A stretch of 64,000 nucleotides of DNA from Astrocystis sublimbata (Eukaryota > Ascomycota > Sordariomycetes > Xylariales > Xylariaceae): positions 124,001 through 188,000 of the forward strand of contig JAJNNY010000039.1 of assembly GCA_022453515.1 (NCBI GenBank), read 5' to 3'. Positions 27,041-38,300 of this stretch are shown piece after piece. A program made the position numbers and the translations under genes. Below the pieces are notes generated by a model. The model did no database searches. It was not told the origin of the DNA and saw only the letters and a program-made list of their open reading frames with translations. How positions within the stretch are numbered: position 1 is the first letter of the stretch; each line of letters opens with the position of its first letter.

Positions 27041-29365
27041 CTAGTTTTTGGCAGCAACAGCAGCAACCTCCCCCTCCAAAGGCAGCACGTCAGGAACGGG
27101 GCCGACGGGGCAGATGGAGTAGGGGTTGATTTGGGTGTGGGACTTGGTGTAGTGGTTCTTGATGTGCAGGAAGTTCGTCGTGTCTTTGAAAGCGGCCGCG
27201 TGGTTCCAGTACAGATTGCGCATCCAGGCGTGTAGCAGCGGGTACCCGCTGCGGATGTCCCGGATGTTGCACTTGAAGTGCTGCACGTAGACCGGGTCGA
27301 AGCGGATTAGGGTTACGAAGCTTTTTTGGGGGGTTAGTTTAGAGGAGCTAGTCTCAAGGATTTTTGAGAAGAGCAAGGGGTAATAGATAGATGGAATTGA
27401 GTCGGAGAGAATGGAAGGAAAGAAAGTGACGCAGGGCGAGACGAGGTATGAAAACAGGGATGAGAAGAAGGAATAAGAAAGAATGGGTGGAATGGCAACA
27501 CTCACAGCCTAACATCCGTCTCCGTCAACACCTCCCCAAAGAAATACCCCCCCTTCCCCTCCCCCTTCATCTTCCTCAGTTGCTCCTCAGCCCTATCCAA
27601 CGCGCCAAAAAGCGCCGTGACATTCCTCTCATACGCCTCCTGCGTGGTCGCAAAACCAGACTTATAAACCCCATTATTGATCAAATCATACGTCCACTCG
27701 CCCGCCTCGTCAATCTCTTTTCTGAGTCCTTCAGGATATAGATCGAGCGAGGCATACGGCTCAGATAATTGCGCGTTGAATACTGTGCCTAGCATGCGCA
27801 GGATCTCGCTGCTTTCGTTGTTCACGATCGTGTTGGCTTTCTTGTCGAAGAGCACGGGCACCGTGAAACGGCCTGAGTAGGACGGGTCCACGCCGAAGTA
27901 GATCTGCCGGATGTGGGTGTATGCTTCGTGCCCGGGGAGAGGGTCGGGGACGACGTTCTCGCCCGCGGCATCCGTGTCTTGGGGGGTGGGGAAGCGCCAA
28001 CCTTTTTTTCCCATGTGAGTTTTCTTTTCTTTTCGTGCTCTGGTATTATATATATCTGCATCATGTGGGAAAAGGAAAAGGGGGCATCTATCGGAACTGG
28101 AACTGGAACTGGAAACTTACCCTTCTCCCCCATGTGCCAATGCACGACGGAGAACGAGATGAAGTCCTCCAGACCCTTCAACTTTCGCGCGATGAGAGTG
28201 CGGTGGGCCTGTGAAGGATAGGATGTCAGTATATCGATTTCCCTTCTTTTCCTTCCTTTACGTCGATTCCACCCTCTGCAATCCAATCTCCTTCCCTATC
28301 AATCGTCTCTCCGCGCCAATTCATTCAGGCCCTTTCCCATCCCATCAGGACACCCCAAACAGCCGTCGAATACTATCCATCATTTCACAAGAATAATACC
28401 AACATTCCTGATAAACACAAACCTTCATTCCTCTCACCTCACCAACCATAGGGCTCCATATCGAAAAAGGGAAAAAAATACAATGATATGACAAGAACAA
28501 GAAGAATGGCAAAAACAATAGGAACGATAAAAACAAGAGCGAGGAAAAAGGAAAGAAAGCACTAACCCAAGGACAAGCATAGCTAACATAGAGATGATAG
28601 CGGCCCTTCTCGGCGGGGAACTTGGCGTCGGGCGCGTCGCTGATCCAGTCGCGGAACGAGCTCACCTGGCGCTTGAACTCGCCTGATTTGTCGCCGGGCG
28701 CCACCCAATTGGTGATCTTGTCGGTTGTTGAGGACTGTTGTTGCACAGGAATGTTAGTCTTTTGTGTTTTGTGTTTTGTGCTGTATGTTGTATGTTGCGT
28801 TTCCCTTAGATTAAGTATTTATTGTGATGATGGTTTGTGGTGGTAGTGGTGCTTGTGCTTGTGAAGTTGTGACAGCTCATCTCAATCCTGGCGTCCTCAG
28901 GCACGGCAAGGAGATGGAGGGCATAGGTAAAGTGAGCAGGGAAGTCAGAGAGAGATTGATGTGTCGAGTGAAAAGTGAATGATGAGCTCTACTCGGCAGG
29001 TGGAAAGATGGGGCGATGAGTGAGGGAAGAGTATACATGAGGGAGCTTAGGAGGTATAGGTAAAAGACATGGCGACATGGGTTCGTAAATGAATGAGCGA
29101 ATAAGTGACTAAACCAGTCACAAACAAGGAGCAAAATCACACTCACCATCTTTCTGTGATTTCCCACTTTCAAACTCAACTTCGTATGTGTCCTAGCGAC
29201 AACAGAGTATTCGCGACACTGAGGGGTAATGCTAACACCCGCGATATGCTTCTTGCCGAAGGCTGTTAATAGCTGTTGTTGTCTCGAACCTCCCGTCAAC
29301 AAAAACTTTGACGATGCTGCGATAGTCCTCACTGTCAATTGCGAGACCGGTCGAATGCTGTGCAT
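27041..29365 (-). CDS. ECM4: Glutathionyl-hydroquinone reductase / omega-class GST (Ecm4/Gto type)
   Basis: Cys-type glutathione transferase that reduces glutathionyl-quinones. Exons 29365-29147, 28734-28567, 28208-28121, 28001-27506 and 27320-27041 give 416 residues. The catalytic motif is YACPWAHRTL (Cys127), split by intron 2. An N-terminal thioredoxin fold and a C-terminal helical domain follow, with NNESSEILRM and TETDVRLFVTLIRFD. Introns 1 and 2 are unusually long (412 and 358 bp). Exon 1 ends exactly after an in-frame ATG, so translation from that codon (29149-29147) would give a 344-residue cytosolic form beginning MSSTTDKITNW. From the ATG at 29365 the extra 72 residues are basic and Ser/Thr-rich (MHSIRPVSQLTVRTIAASS) and look like a mitochondrial presequence. 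Dual targeting is inference. Confidence 0.88.
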
Positions 29366-30177
29366 GGAGCTTTACAAGTTGACGATGCTTGGAGACAAAG
29401 TAATCAGATAAGTATGTAGGTATGTCCAGTGTGGCTTGTCGCGATAATTTAAGTAATACTCCAGCTCGGTCAGTCAAAGCGGGGTTCTTCAGTACTATAA
29501 CCGTCACGACATTCTTCGCCTTGCAAATATGGCACAGATGTCGTCTTAGGAAATCAATTGTAAGCTGTTGGTGATATCCATACTACGAATTACCTAACCA
29601 TCGAATCCAAACGATTGCTCATTGCAGCATTGCATCTTATATCATTAGAATCTACCTAATGTATTTTCCAACCTGTATCGTGTAATAGATAAGCCGAGCG
29701 GCCATTGATCTGCTTTGTCATGCGGGGTGTTTCCCGTTGCGCTAACTCTTCGGACTACTGCAGCCGCATTGATTACATATAGTGACGTAAAATGCGCTAT
29801 TGTCATCGTCTTCAAGCTAGCATCATCACTAAGCGTCGTTTTGGGGATAGCTAAAACTGAAACGAAATTCTTGATGGCATCAATTCTCGCGCTTCAGTAG
29901 ACTGACCCATACCTAGGTAGTGAGATAGGTTATTTATCAGTTATTCCGTGATTAAGCAGCAGAATGGATATTGAGCACCAGAGACAAGTTGCATGTTGCT
30001 TATTTCGAGATTAAACAGAATGCATCCCAATGACTGGGAGATAGGTAATTTATTCTTTACACTGCATTTACGCTGCATAATAAGCCTTGTTCTGTCTCTC
30101 AATCTAATCTAATCAATGTTCAAAAGCCTTGTTACTACCAATAAGTAAAATCTACTCCGGAACGGCCTTCCTCCTTC
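29366..30177. other. Intergenic: ECM4-like promoter and UBA1 3' region
   Basis: AT-rich DNA between two minus-strand genes. One TACCTAGGTA palindrome lies at 29910-29919. No gene was recognised. Confidence 0.5.
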
Positions 30178-33100
30178 TTAGTCTCGATTGACCCTGATAT
30201 AGGGAACATCAACTTCTTCCTCGTTGGCGTCGTCGGCCACTATCTCAAAGATGATAGACTTCTGGTGCTCGGGTATCGGCTTCTTCGATATCGTCTCGAG
30301 GAGTTGGCTCATCTTCATCACTAGCCTATCCTTCCTCTTGGCGAGAGGGAAGAAGCTAGCATAGAGAAGGCTGACCCCAGAACTGACCATCGTGACTGAA
30401 AGTCCTTGTTTTTCGAGGTTCTCGAGGAACTCGGACAAGGTCACATCCGGTGAATCAAATCGATCCCATATCTTGTCCATCTTGTTCTTGGTACCGTTTG
30501 GACCGGCCCATTCCACCTTGGGGCTCGCGATCGGCTCGCTGAAGCCGAAGAAGGGAAGTGCGAGGTTGATGAATCCGTTCTTGTACTGCTCGATATCGTC
30601 CTTGCCGTCGACGATCTTGAACAGCTCCAGAACAACCAAGCCGGTGACCAAAGCGGTCGTCGTCGCAATGGCCGGGATGATCTTGCCAGCAATGAACTTG
30701 GTCTTGTGTCTGTCAGCCGTCTCGATCTTGTAGTTCTCGGCACGTAGATTGCTTGCGAAAGTGATGAAGTCAATGTGATGATTGGTGTCGTCGTCCTTTT
30801 CAAACTCGACTGGCGCTAGATTGAACCCTGCCAGCTTGTTAGGTGCCGGCAAGCTATCAATGATAGTCTGCAGCTCGTTGTCGTCGCCAGCTGACGAAGA
30901 GGTATTCGCAGCGTTGGGGTCCTGGCGCTATTGGTTAGTGTTGCGTAGGGTGACGGGCCATCAGGATCAAGGACTTACAGGGTCACTGTCATTGGCCTGA
31001 ATCTTGACGCCAGAGTCAGGTACGAAGTCAGGCACAATCATGTTCTCCAGAACACTGGCATATAACTGCTCATTCGCACCTTTGGTATTGATGTTATAGT
31101 TGAAAGCATGAAGATTGGCAGCAGCAACAACGAAACCAAAATGGGTCGGGTTCTTGGGGTCGAACTTGAGCGGATCGGGGGCCCGCTTCGGACCCGACCA
31201 GAAGGGAGCGCCGCTCGCTGTCACCGAGTCTTTCGGGAAGTTGAAAAGAAGCTGCTGGATCGCATTGTTGTAATTTTTCTCGAAAACCATGCGTGCCCAG
31301 ATTATACAATCCTCGAAGCTTAACGGCTTGTCCGTGACAAGATAGTCCCTGATTGTTTGCAACGTGCCCCTCTCGTTGCCAGCTTGCTTCAGTGTGGTGC
31401 TGATGTAGTCGGGCTGGGTGAGGTAGAGGTTGACCGTCTCTGCCGACTTGACGAACGATGTTTCGAAAAGCTCTCGCGCCCAAGCGATGGTATGCTCAAT
31501 CTTGTTCGGGAAACTCCGCAAAGTGCACATGGGGAAGGACACCTCTGGAGGATCTTGAGAAGATGAGTATGACTCGGTCAAATGTGGGAGGACGACTTGG
31601 GTGTTGCCTTTAGTGCCGAGAGTACCACTCTCGAGTAGAGGCTTCTGGAAGAAGACGCAACGGCGATCGACATACGTCCTTGCTTCGACGTTGTCGAGAG
31701 CATTTGTGACCCCATCTAGTGCATTCCAGAACTTTTCATTGAAGATGTGCTCCGTGTCGAGACTAACACGATCTTTCAAGCACACAATATGACCGTTCAA
31801 GTCGGGGTTCATAGCCGTGACTGCATTAGCGGCACAGTCACTCTTCATCTGTCCAACATCCTTTGGTCTGAAGAGAAATTGTCGATTGAGGTTGCTCTTC
31901 TCGATGGAATCCATGTCTGTCACCGTGATCTGACCATTGGGCCCCACACCGAGTCCAATCATGGCCCAATTCTTGAGCATCTCGCATCCGATGGCACCAG
32001 CACCAACGAGGAACTGCTTCACATCCCCAAGCTTCTTCTGATACTCTGCACCAAATACGGCGACCTGTCCATCGTATCGTGACCCGGTAGGCTTGCAGAG
32101 GGCCTCGGTTCGGGCGGAGCCAGTGGCAAGAGACTCTAAGGAATCGAAGTAGAGCCACTGCTTGGTCGGGTGGAATTTCCCCGACACGGCCTTCAGGACT
32201 TCTTGGGCCGCAAGCCCACCAAACAAGGCAGCCATGGGGTTCAGGTCACCTTGGGCCTGGTAGCTGAGTTCCCGGATGATCTTTTCCTCGTTCTCGCCAA
32301 TCTCCAGGTCAATCTTCTCCTTGGCGACGAACGCCTTGGCCGAGCCGACCAGGACGGTGGCATCCTCGTCGTTCATCGGGCGGGGGTAGCGACCTTGGGC
32401 CTGCACATATGCGCTGAGGGCCTCGAATCCCACGTGGAGGAGGGCAGGTCGGTCGAACTTGGCGAAGTCGGAGATGACAAACTCGGGCTCGCGCAAGGCG
32501 GCGGAGATGGTCTTGAAATCGAGGATGGCGGGCATCTTGACCTGCTGGTACATGCCGCCTCGCTTGTACTGGCCTAGGCTGGACACATCACCGACGGAGA
32601 ATGTGTAGGGGCCTTTCACCGTGACTTTTCTGGGCTCGCAGCCATTGAGAGCTTCCAAGCCTTGTACCTCGGAGAAGGTGACATAATCCCCATCTACCAA
32701 TCCGTGTCTGGTCTCGTCAAGGGCAGTGACTAATCCATCCTCGTTGATGCTTGAGATGATGCCATTTACAGGGTCCTCGCCGGTAGGATCGATGCAGGTA
32801 AATTTGTCACCAAAGTCGCAAAATATCGAGCCGAATAGACCATACGTGCTGGCGCAGACGACGTAAATACCCTTCGAGTGGCAGTAATCACCAATGATGA
32901 GTTGGTCGGATAGCGGTTGGTCAGTCAAAACTACCACCTGGTATTTGTCATACTGTTCTAAGTTTTCTGTAAGGCTGAATAGCAGGGTCAGCAGATGAGC
33001 GTACTCTGTAGATACACAGCCAATAACGGCGTATTACACAAGTAAAAGCGAGACTGCACTTACCTGAAAGACTTGTGAAGTTGCACGGGAGTGTAGGCGT

Positions 33101-33443
33101 TCAGCTCGGCGACGCGAGGTGCGGTGACGGCGTCGCGGGGCTTGCCGACGTCTGCGGGGTGCAGGAAGAATTGGGAGGAGAGGTCGGCGATGGCGGCCGG
33201 GGTGGGATCGTAGAGAGTCAGGCTCTTGACGCCAGCAAGAGCTATATTCTTGGCGATCTCGACACCGAGACCCTTCAGACCAACAATCAGGATGTTGGAG
33301 GCTCCCATGCGCTTCATGGCCTCGTGGCCCAGGACATAAAGCTGTCGGCTGTAGAGGGACTCGTCGATGTCGGCCGTGTCGGAGACGATGGAGTCGTCGA
33401 CCTGGAGGCGGGTGACCAGGTCGATCTCGCCGCCGGAAGCCAT
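30178..33443 (-). CDS. UBA1: Ubiquitin-activating enzyme E1
   Basis: Activates ubiquitin with ATP and carries it as a thioester. Exons 33443-33064, 32974-30979 and 30921-30178 give 1039 residues (yeast Uba1 1024). The inactive adenylation half has [14 protein letters not shown] and [18 protein letters not shown]. The active half has the nucleotide site [18 protein letters not shown] and the catalytic cysteine in [11 protein letters not shown] (Cys610, codon 31527-31525). The C-terminal ubiquitin-fold domain ends in VPYIRVNRD. The start is uncertain. A continuous frame runs up to an ATG at 33479. Alternatively a tiny exon 33567-33562 (ATG ATC) could splice over a 109-bp intron to 33452, adding MIDSK. 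All models share the ATG at 33443. Confidence 0.95.
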
Positions 33444-35316
33444 CTTGCTGTCCTGTGTTGCGAAGAGGTGGTCAGTCATGGAGCATCAGCGGCTGCGCAT
33501 GTGGCGATGGAGGTGCGCGACGTGACTTGGAGTGGAGGGAGAAGTCAGTAGAATGACATACGATCATGGTTCTCTTGGGGAAGGGAAGGCCTTCGTTTGT
33601 TGCTTGTTTGCGCTTCCCCAGCTTGTTCTGTTGGTCTGCGTCTGAATCTATCTTGGCGGTGTTTTGGAGGAGGTAAATGTTGGGTGTCAGGATTGAGTCT
33701 GTGTCGTGGGCTGGATGGTGGAAGATGAAACTATGTACCTGTCATGCAGGCGTGGCAGAGCTGGAAGGATGGCGGAGGGGGTCTACAATAGTTGCTGCAG
33801 GCGATCACTTACTTACCTAAGGCAGAGGCAGCTAGGCAGCTGCAACCTGATCAAGACAGTATGGAAAGAACCACCCCACCAAAGGAAGCTACTCGTACAC
33901 GCTGCCACGGCAAGTGCCTCGAGTGATATTCAGCAGCAGCAGCGGCCCGTTAGGTCGCATAAATGCCCGTCGACCTGGGCATGCAACTGCACGTGTGCTT
34001 ATGACGTATTGCGCAATAAGAGCCTAAGTACGTAAAGAGCTCGCAGTAATAGTACAACTGTCAGTTTATGATAAGAGAGTACTTAACCTAGGTAAGGTCA
34101 ACACACGGATATTAGGAACATCAAAGGATACACATATTTCTAGAACTATGACTTGAGTTGTCTTCTAGTGCATGATACAGGATGAGGCAAGTAACACTTG
34201 TCATGTCGCATTGACTGAACTTCTGAGCGAATCATGACGCCCGTTCCTGACGGCTCTGAATGGCGGGGTAAGGAAGGTGCTTGGGCAGGCAGCTGAGGGG
34301 GGGCAGCCAAGGGCACTGCCTCGCTGCCCGCTGTCTCAATGGCATGAGTGGGTCTTCAAGCTCTATCTAGCATCTTCCATAGACGGCTTAGTGTTACACC
34401 TGTATCTGGTTCGGCATCATACTTGGCGACCAGCGACAAGGCAACCAGTATTCTGGTAGTGTTCTAGCACGAGACTTTGACTCTAATTTGAGTTACCAAA
34501 AAGGCTGATGAAAATTCAACAAAAGTTCAATTTAAATCTACGAAATTTTAGGTATAATCAGTGAGCTATCGGGTAGTTTCCCTAGGTATTTCATTCAAAG
34601 GAATTGCCAGGCGACAAAGTGGTCGAGTTATAGTGGTATATGGCCTGTTTGTGGTTCTTGTCGGCTGGGCAACAGCGAAGAGTGATGCGCCTTACAAGTG
34701 CAAAACAACAACAATCGTATATCACCTAATAGACGCTTCTCTTACTTCACCATTTGAAAATCCCAATTGAGACTCACTATACTTCGAAATTATACGTCGA
34801 GAAAGATCATATTGCTCACCCTACCTATCGCTAGGTATAGTCAAATTCAGGTACAACATGATATACTCGCCTGTGGGTAGCTCGGTATTAACATTGAGAT
34901 CATGGAAATTAATTCAAATACGTTTATGTGAGAAGATTGGCTTCTACTTGGGCGATTGATCAGTGTGTGAGCTTCGTATGCTTTTTTATCTCTCATGCTA
35001 TCAGTTTCAACAACGCACTAGTGACATGGAACACTCGGGAATTTTGAAGGACGTTTAGGGGAAAGGGGGTGAACACAAATAACATAGAGAAAGTGAGGCA
35101 CGTTCCATGATGCCTCCATCTTTAGCGAAGGAGGGCAATTAAGTGAAGCCATTTGATTTTGGAAGATCGTCTAGCAGAACTTAATAAACACCCCAGAAAA
35201 TCGACTTATCAAGTCTCCATTTTGACATTAATTGTCAGGACTCAGCGCTTCAGTAGCAATGCCTCATGCTTATATGCATATATCCCATGTGCCCATGCAT
35301 ATCTCGTACTGTAGCC
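33444..35316. other. Intergenic: UBA1 promoter and NLR gene 3' region
   Basis: About 1.9 kb. The part next to UBA1 contains the likely 5' leader, with a possible intron 33561-33453. The centre (34,000-35,300) is AT-rich and contains CCTAGGTA motifs near 34086 and 34580. No gene was recognised. Confidence 0.5.
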
Positions 35317-38300
35317 CTACTTCTCACGAATTGGCAGAACTACATAAGAATTTGGACGCTCTCCGTCATCAGGCGTGAAATGCTGCGTCACTACAGGACC
35401 CCAATTAATGCCACGAGCGTTGTAGTCTTCTTCACAGGACCATCTTAGGAGTATTAGCGAATGCACTAACAAGATTGGGCGAAGAGTAGCGATCTCACAT
35501 TCGAACTTTGCCATCATCCCCCCCTGAAACAAAGACGTATCGATTGAATGGCATCCATGCTACGATGCTGCAGGGCCGTGACTTTTCGGCCGTCTTATGC
35601 CCCTGAGCGAGGCCGATAGGGCGGCCTGTATCCGGATCCCATATAGTTATCGCACCATCTAAGTTGTCAGTCTTAGTGCATCGCATTCGGCTACCTGTGA
35701 TGGTGGTATGATTGAGAAAGATATAATTACCTGCATTGCCTCTCAGCGCCATAGATCTTTTGAGGCCTCCGAAAGCACTCTGCAACATGCCATGGAATTG
35801 CCAATTGCCCGTCCATGGCCCTGGAAGTGTTCGAATCGTATCGCCAGTATCTGCATCAATGATTCCCTGCCGCCCGTCCTCGTAGCTGACCAGAAGAGTC
35901 TTGGAGTCAGGGCTTACCTCTATAGAACATCCGTAGTCCGGGATGTTCGTGATGTGTTTTTTGGAGCCTGTGTGAACATCGAAAGCTATGATAGCGCATA
36001 TCGGACTCCTGGCCAATGCATATAAGCGCTCGCCGTTGGGTGCCATGGCGATTCCCACATATTGTCGCTCTGTATCTAGCACTTCGAAACCCCCGTTTTG
36101 CAAAGGGTCAGACGGAACCTTGACAAGACATTTACCGAGATCGTACGAGGCGAGAGATAAACTTTGGTTGTCTATCCAGGCACAGGCCCTGCATTCCCCG
36201 TAAAACTCCCCAAACGGTTCACTAACTATGATGGTTTTAGGCTCTAGGCGCTTGGGACCTGCTGTGGTATTTGTCTCAATTTGGAACATCCTGGCATAAT
36301 TATCGCTCGAGCAGGTGACGAGGCGAGTATCGTCGGGACTCCAGGCAAGGTGAAGAATTTCGACATTATGGCCTGGGAGGATATAAAGAAGCTCGCCCGA
36401 ACCGACGGACCAGATCTCGGCCTCCTCGGAGTTGCCACAAACAGCCAGTTGAGACCCGTCGTGGGAGAAAGCGACAAACCAAACTTCATTCATGCTGGGA
36501 TTCAGTTCCCGGATTTGTGCGAAACAGAGAAGACCTGGCTTCGTGACGGAGTGTTTGCCTCCAGTCGGGTCGATCAATGTCTGTAGGGCTCTCGTCATGG
36601 GTTTGCGACCGTGATAAACAGACCATTCTAGAGGTGTCCAGCCGTAAACGTCCAGCAATTCACGATCGATGCCCTTACATCCCAATGCCACTTCAAATAA
36701 TATTGGGTCATTCAACGTGATTGCTAGCACGAGGATTCCCCATCCGCGCTTGTCGGTCGCATTGACGTCAATTTCCTCCACATTGAGTAACAGCTGGACA
36801 ATGTCTATATAGTGTAAGCGGGCGGCCAAGACAAGAACTGTGTCGCCTGTTTCGTTTCGATGATTGATGTTGAAGTCAAATTTGCTCAATAGTAACTCTA
36901 CCATTTCCAGCCTTTTGCTCTCTGTAGCGGTGACACGGCGCATACCAGTACCTACTAGGTAGTCAATTGATTGACTGAACACCATCATTGTTTCAAGTTC
37001 TCCCTTCAAAGGAAAATGCTCCTGAATCGTAGAGACCTCGATGGCAACGTGCTGTAGAGTGGTACCATAAAAACATCGGCACGGTTGCTTAGGATGGGAA
37101 TTAATCAATAATTTCATCAGTTTTGTGTCACCCGTGGCAACTATCCGTCTTGCAGAGTAGGGCCCAAAATATCGAAAATGGAGTGCAATTGCAAGACAAA
37201 AGCCCATATTCTCGAAATGCGGTTCGATCAAGCTCAAAACTCTGGTAGCGCTGTCTTTGGAAAGTTCAGAAAGTTCTTTACCATACCGATAAAAATGGCT
37301 ACAAGCCCGGCCCAGATTTCGGTATGAGTTATCGCAAATTGTGAGGTTGTCGTAATGAGTAATATAAGCTAGAGAGGTCTCAAAAACATACCACGAAGCG
37401 TCAGATGGGACAATCTGAAATTTCGGTGGCCTCACTTCATCTGACTGTAGATATTGACTAACGGAAGAGTGTGCGAAAGTGACAACGCCATCCAGTCCGT
37501 CAGTTTGGTCGTTGCTCTTATTCATGACCGTGACCAGGCCGGAAAGAATACGTAACATCTCTGCAGGGTCATCGAACCTATAGTCCGAATCAAAGCTGAC
37601 CGTAGATGATCGTACAGACGGAGTTGGACTGTGTTCATCATCCATATGAAGCCGAAAGGCAGCAATATCAGCCAGATCAGCAACTCGCAATGGAGAGAAA
37701 GATGAAGTGAGCCATTTGAGTACAGACATGACTTCTTGGATATAGAAGTGGTCAATTGCCAAGAGTATCCTCTCGTACGTCTGGTTCAAATCCTTGGGGA
37801 GGCGCTCTAGAGCGCGGCGAATGTCTGGTTTGCGACTGTACTTGGCCAGATCTCGAATTTGAAGGTCGGCCCAAAGGAAGATTCCGTCAGCTCTAGATGC
37901 AATACCTTCAATGACTTCGTCACGAACATCTTGTGCCCAACGAACATATGGCGGCTTTTCCATGGCGGTTGCCAGGTGGTCTCGAATGTTTCGATTAACA
38001 CCATCAGTATCGAAAGACGAGAATTTCTTTGGAATCGTCAAGTCAGCCATAGAGGTGGCTATATCAGGTTCCGGGCGACTGGTTATCAGTACCCTTACAA
38101 TTGACCGCGCCTTGTGCACTAAGCCTGAGAGAAACTCAATTATCTCGTGTCGAAGTCCTGTATCCTCACACTCGTCTAGTGCGTCTATCACAACGTATGA
38201 ATTTTTTGAGCTGTTGAGAGCACGAAGAAGACTTGAATCAATTTCCTCAATTGTTGGAGTGGTTGGTGAACGTCGATCTCGCAGGCCTCGGAAGTATGCA

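Noticed and set aside
28877..29146. Continuation of the ECM4-like first exon as a separate small protein
   Set aside because: A GTGAGT donor follows the ATG at 29149, and splicing to 28734 restores the conserved GST N-terminus. The continued frame is intron sequence.
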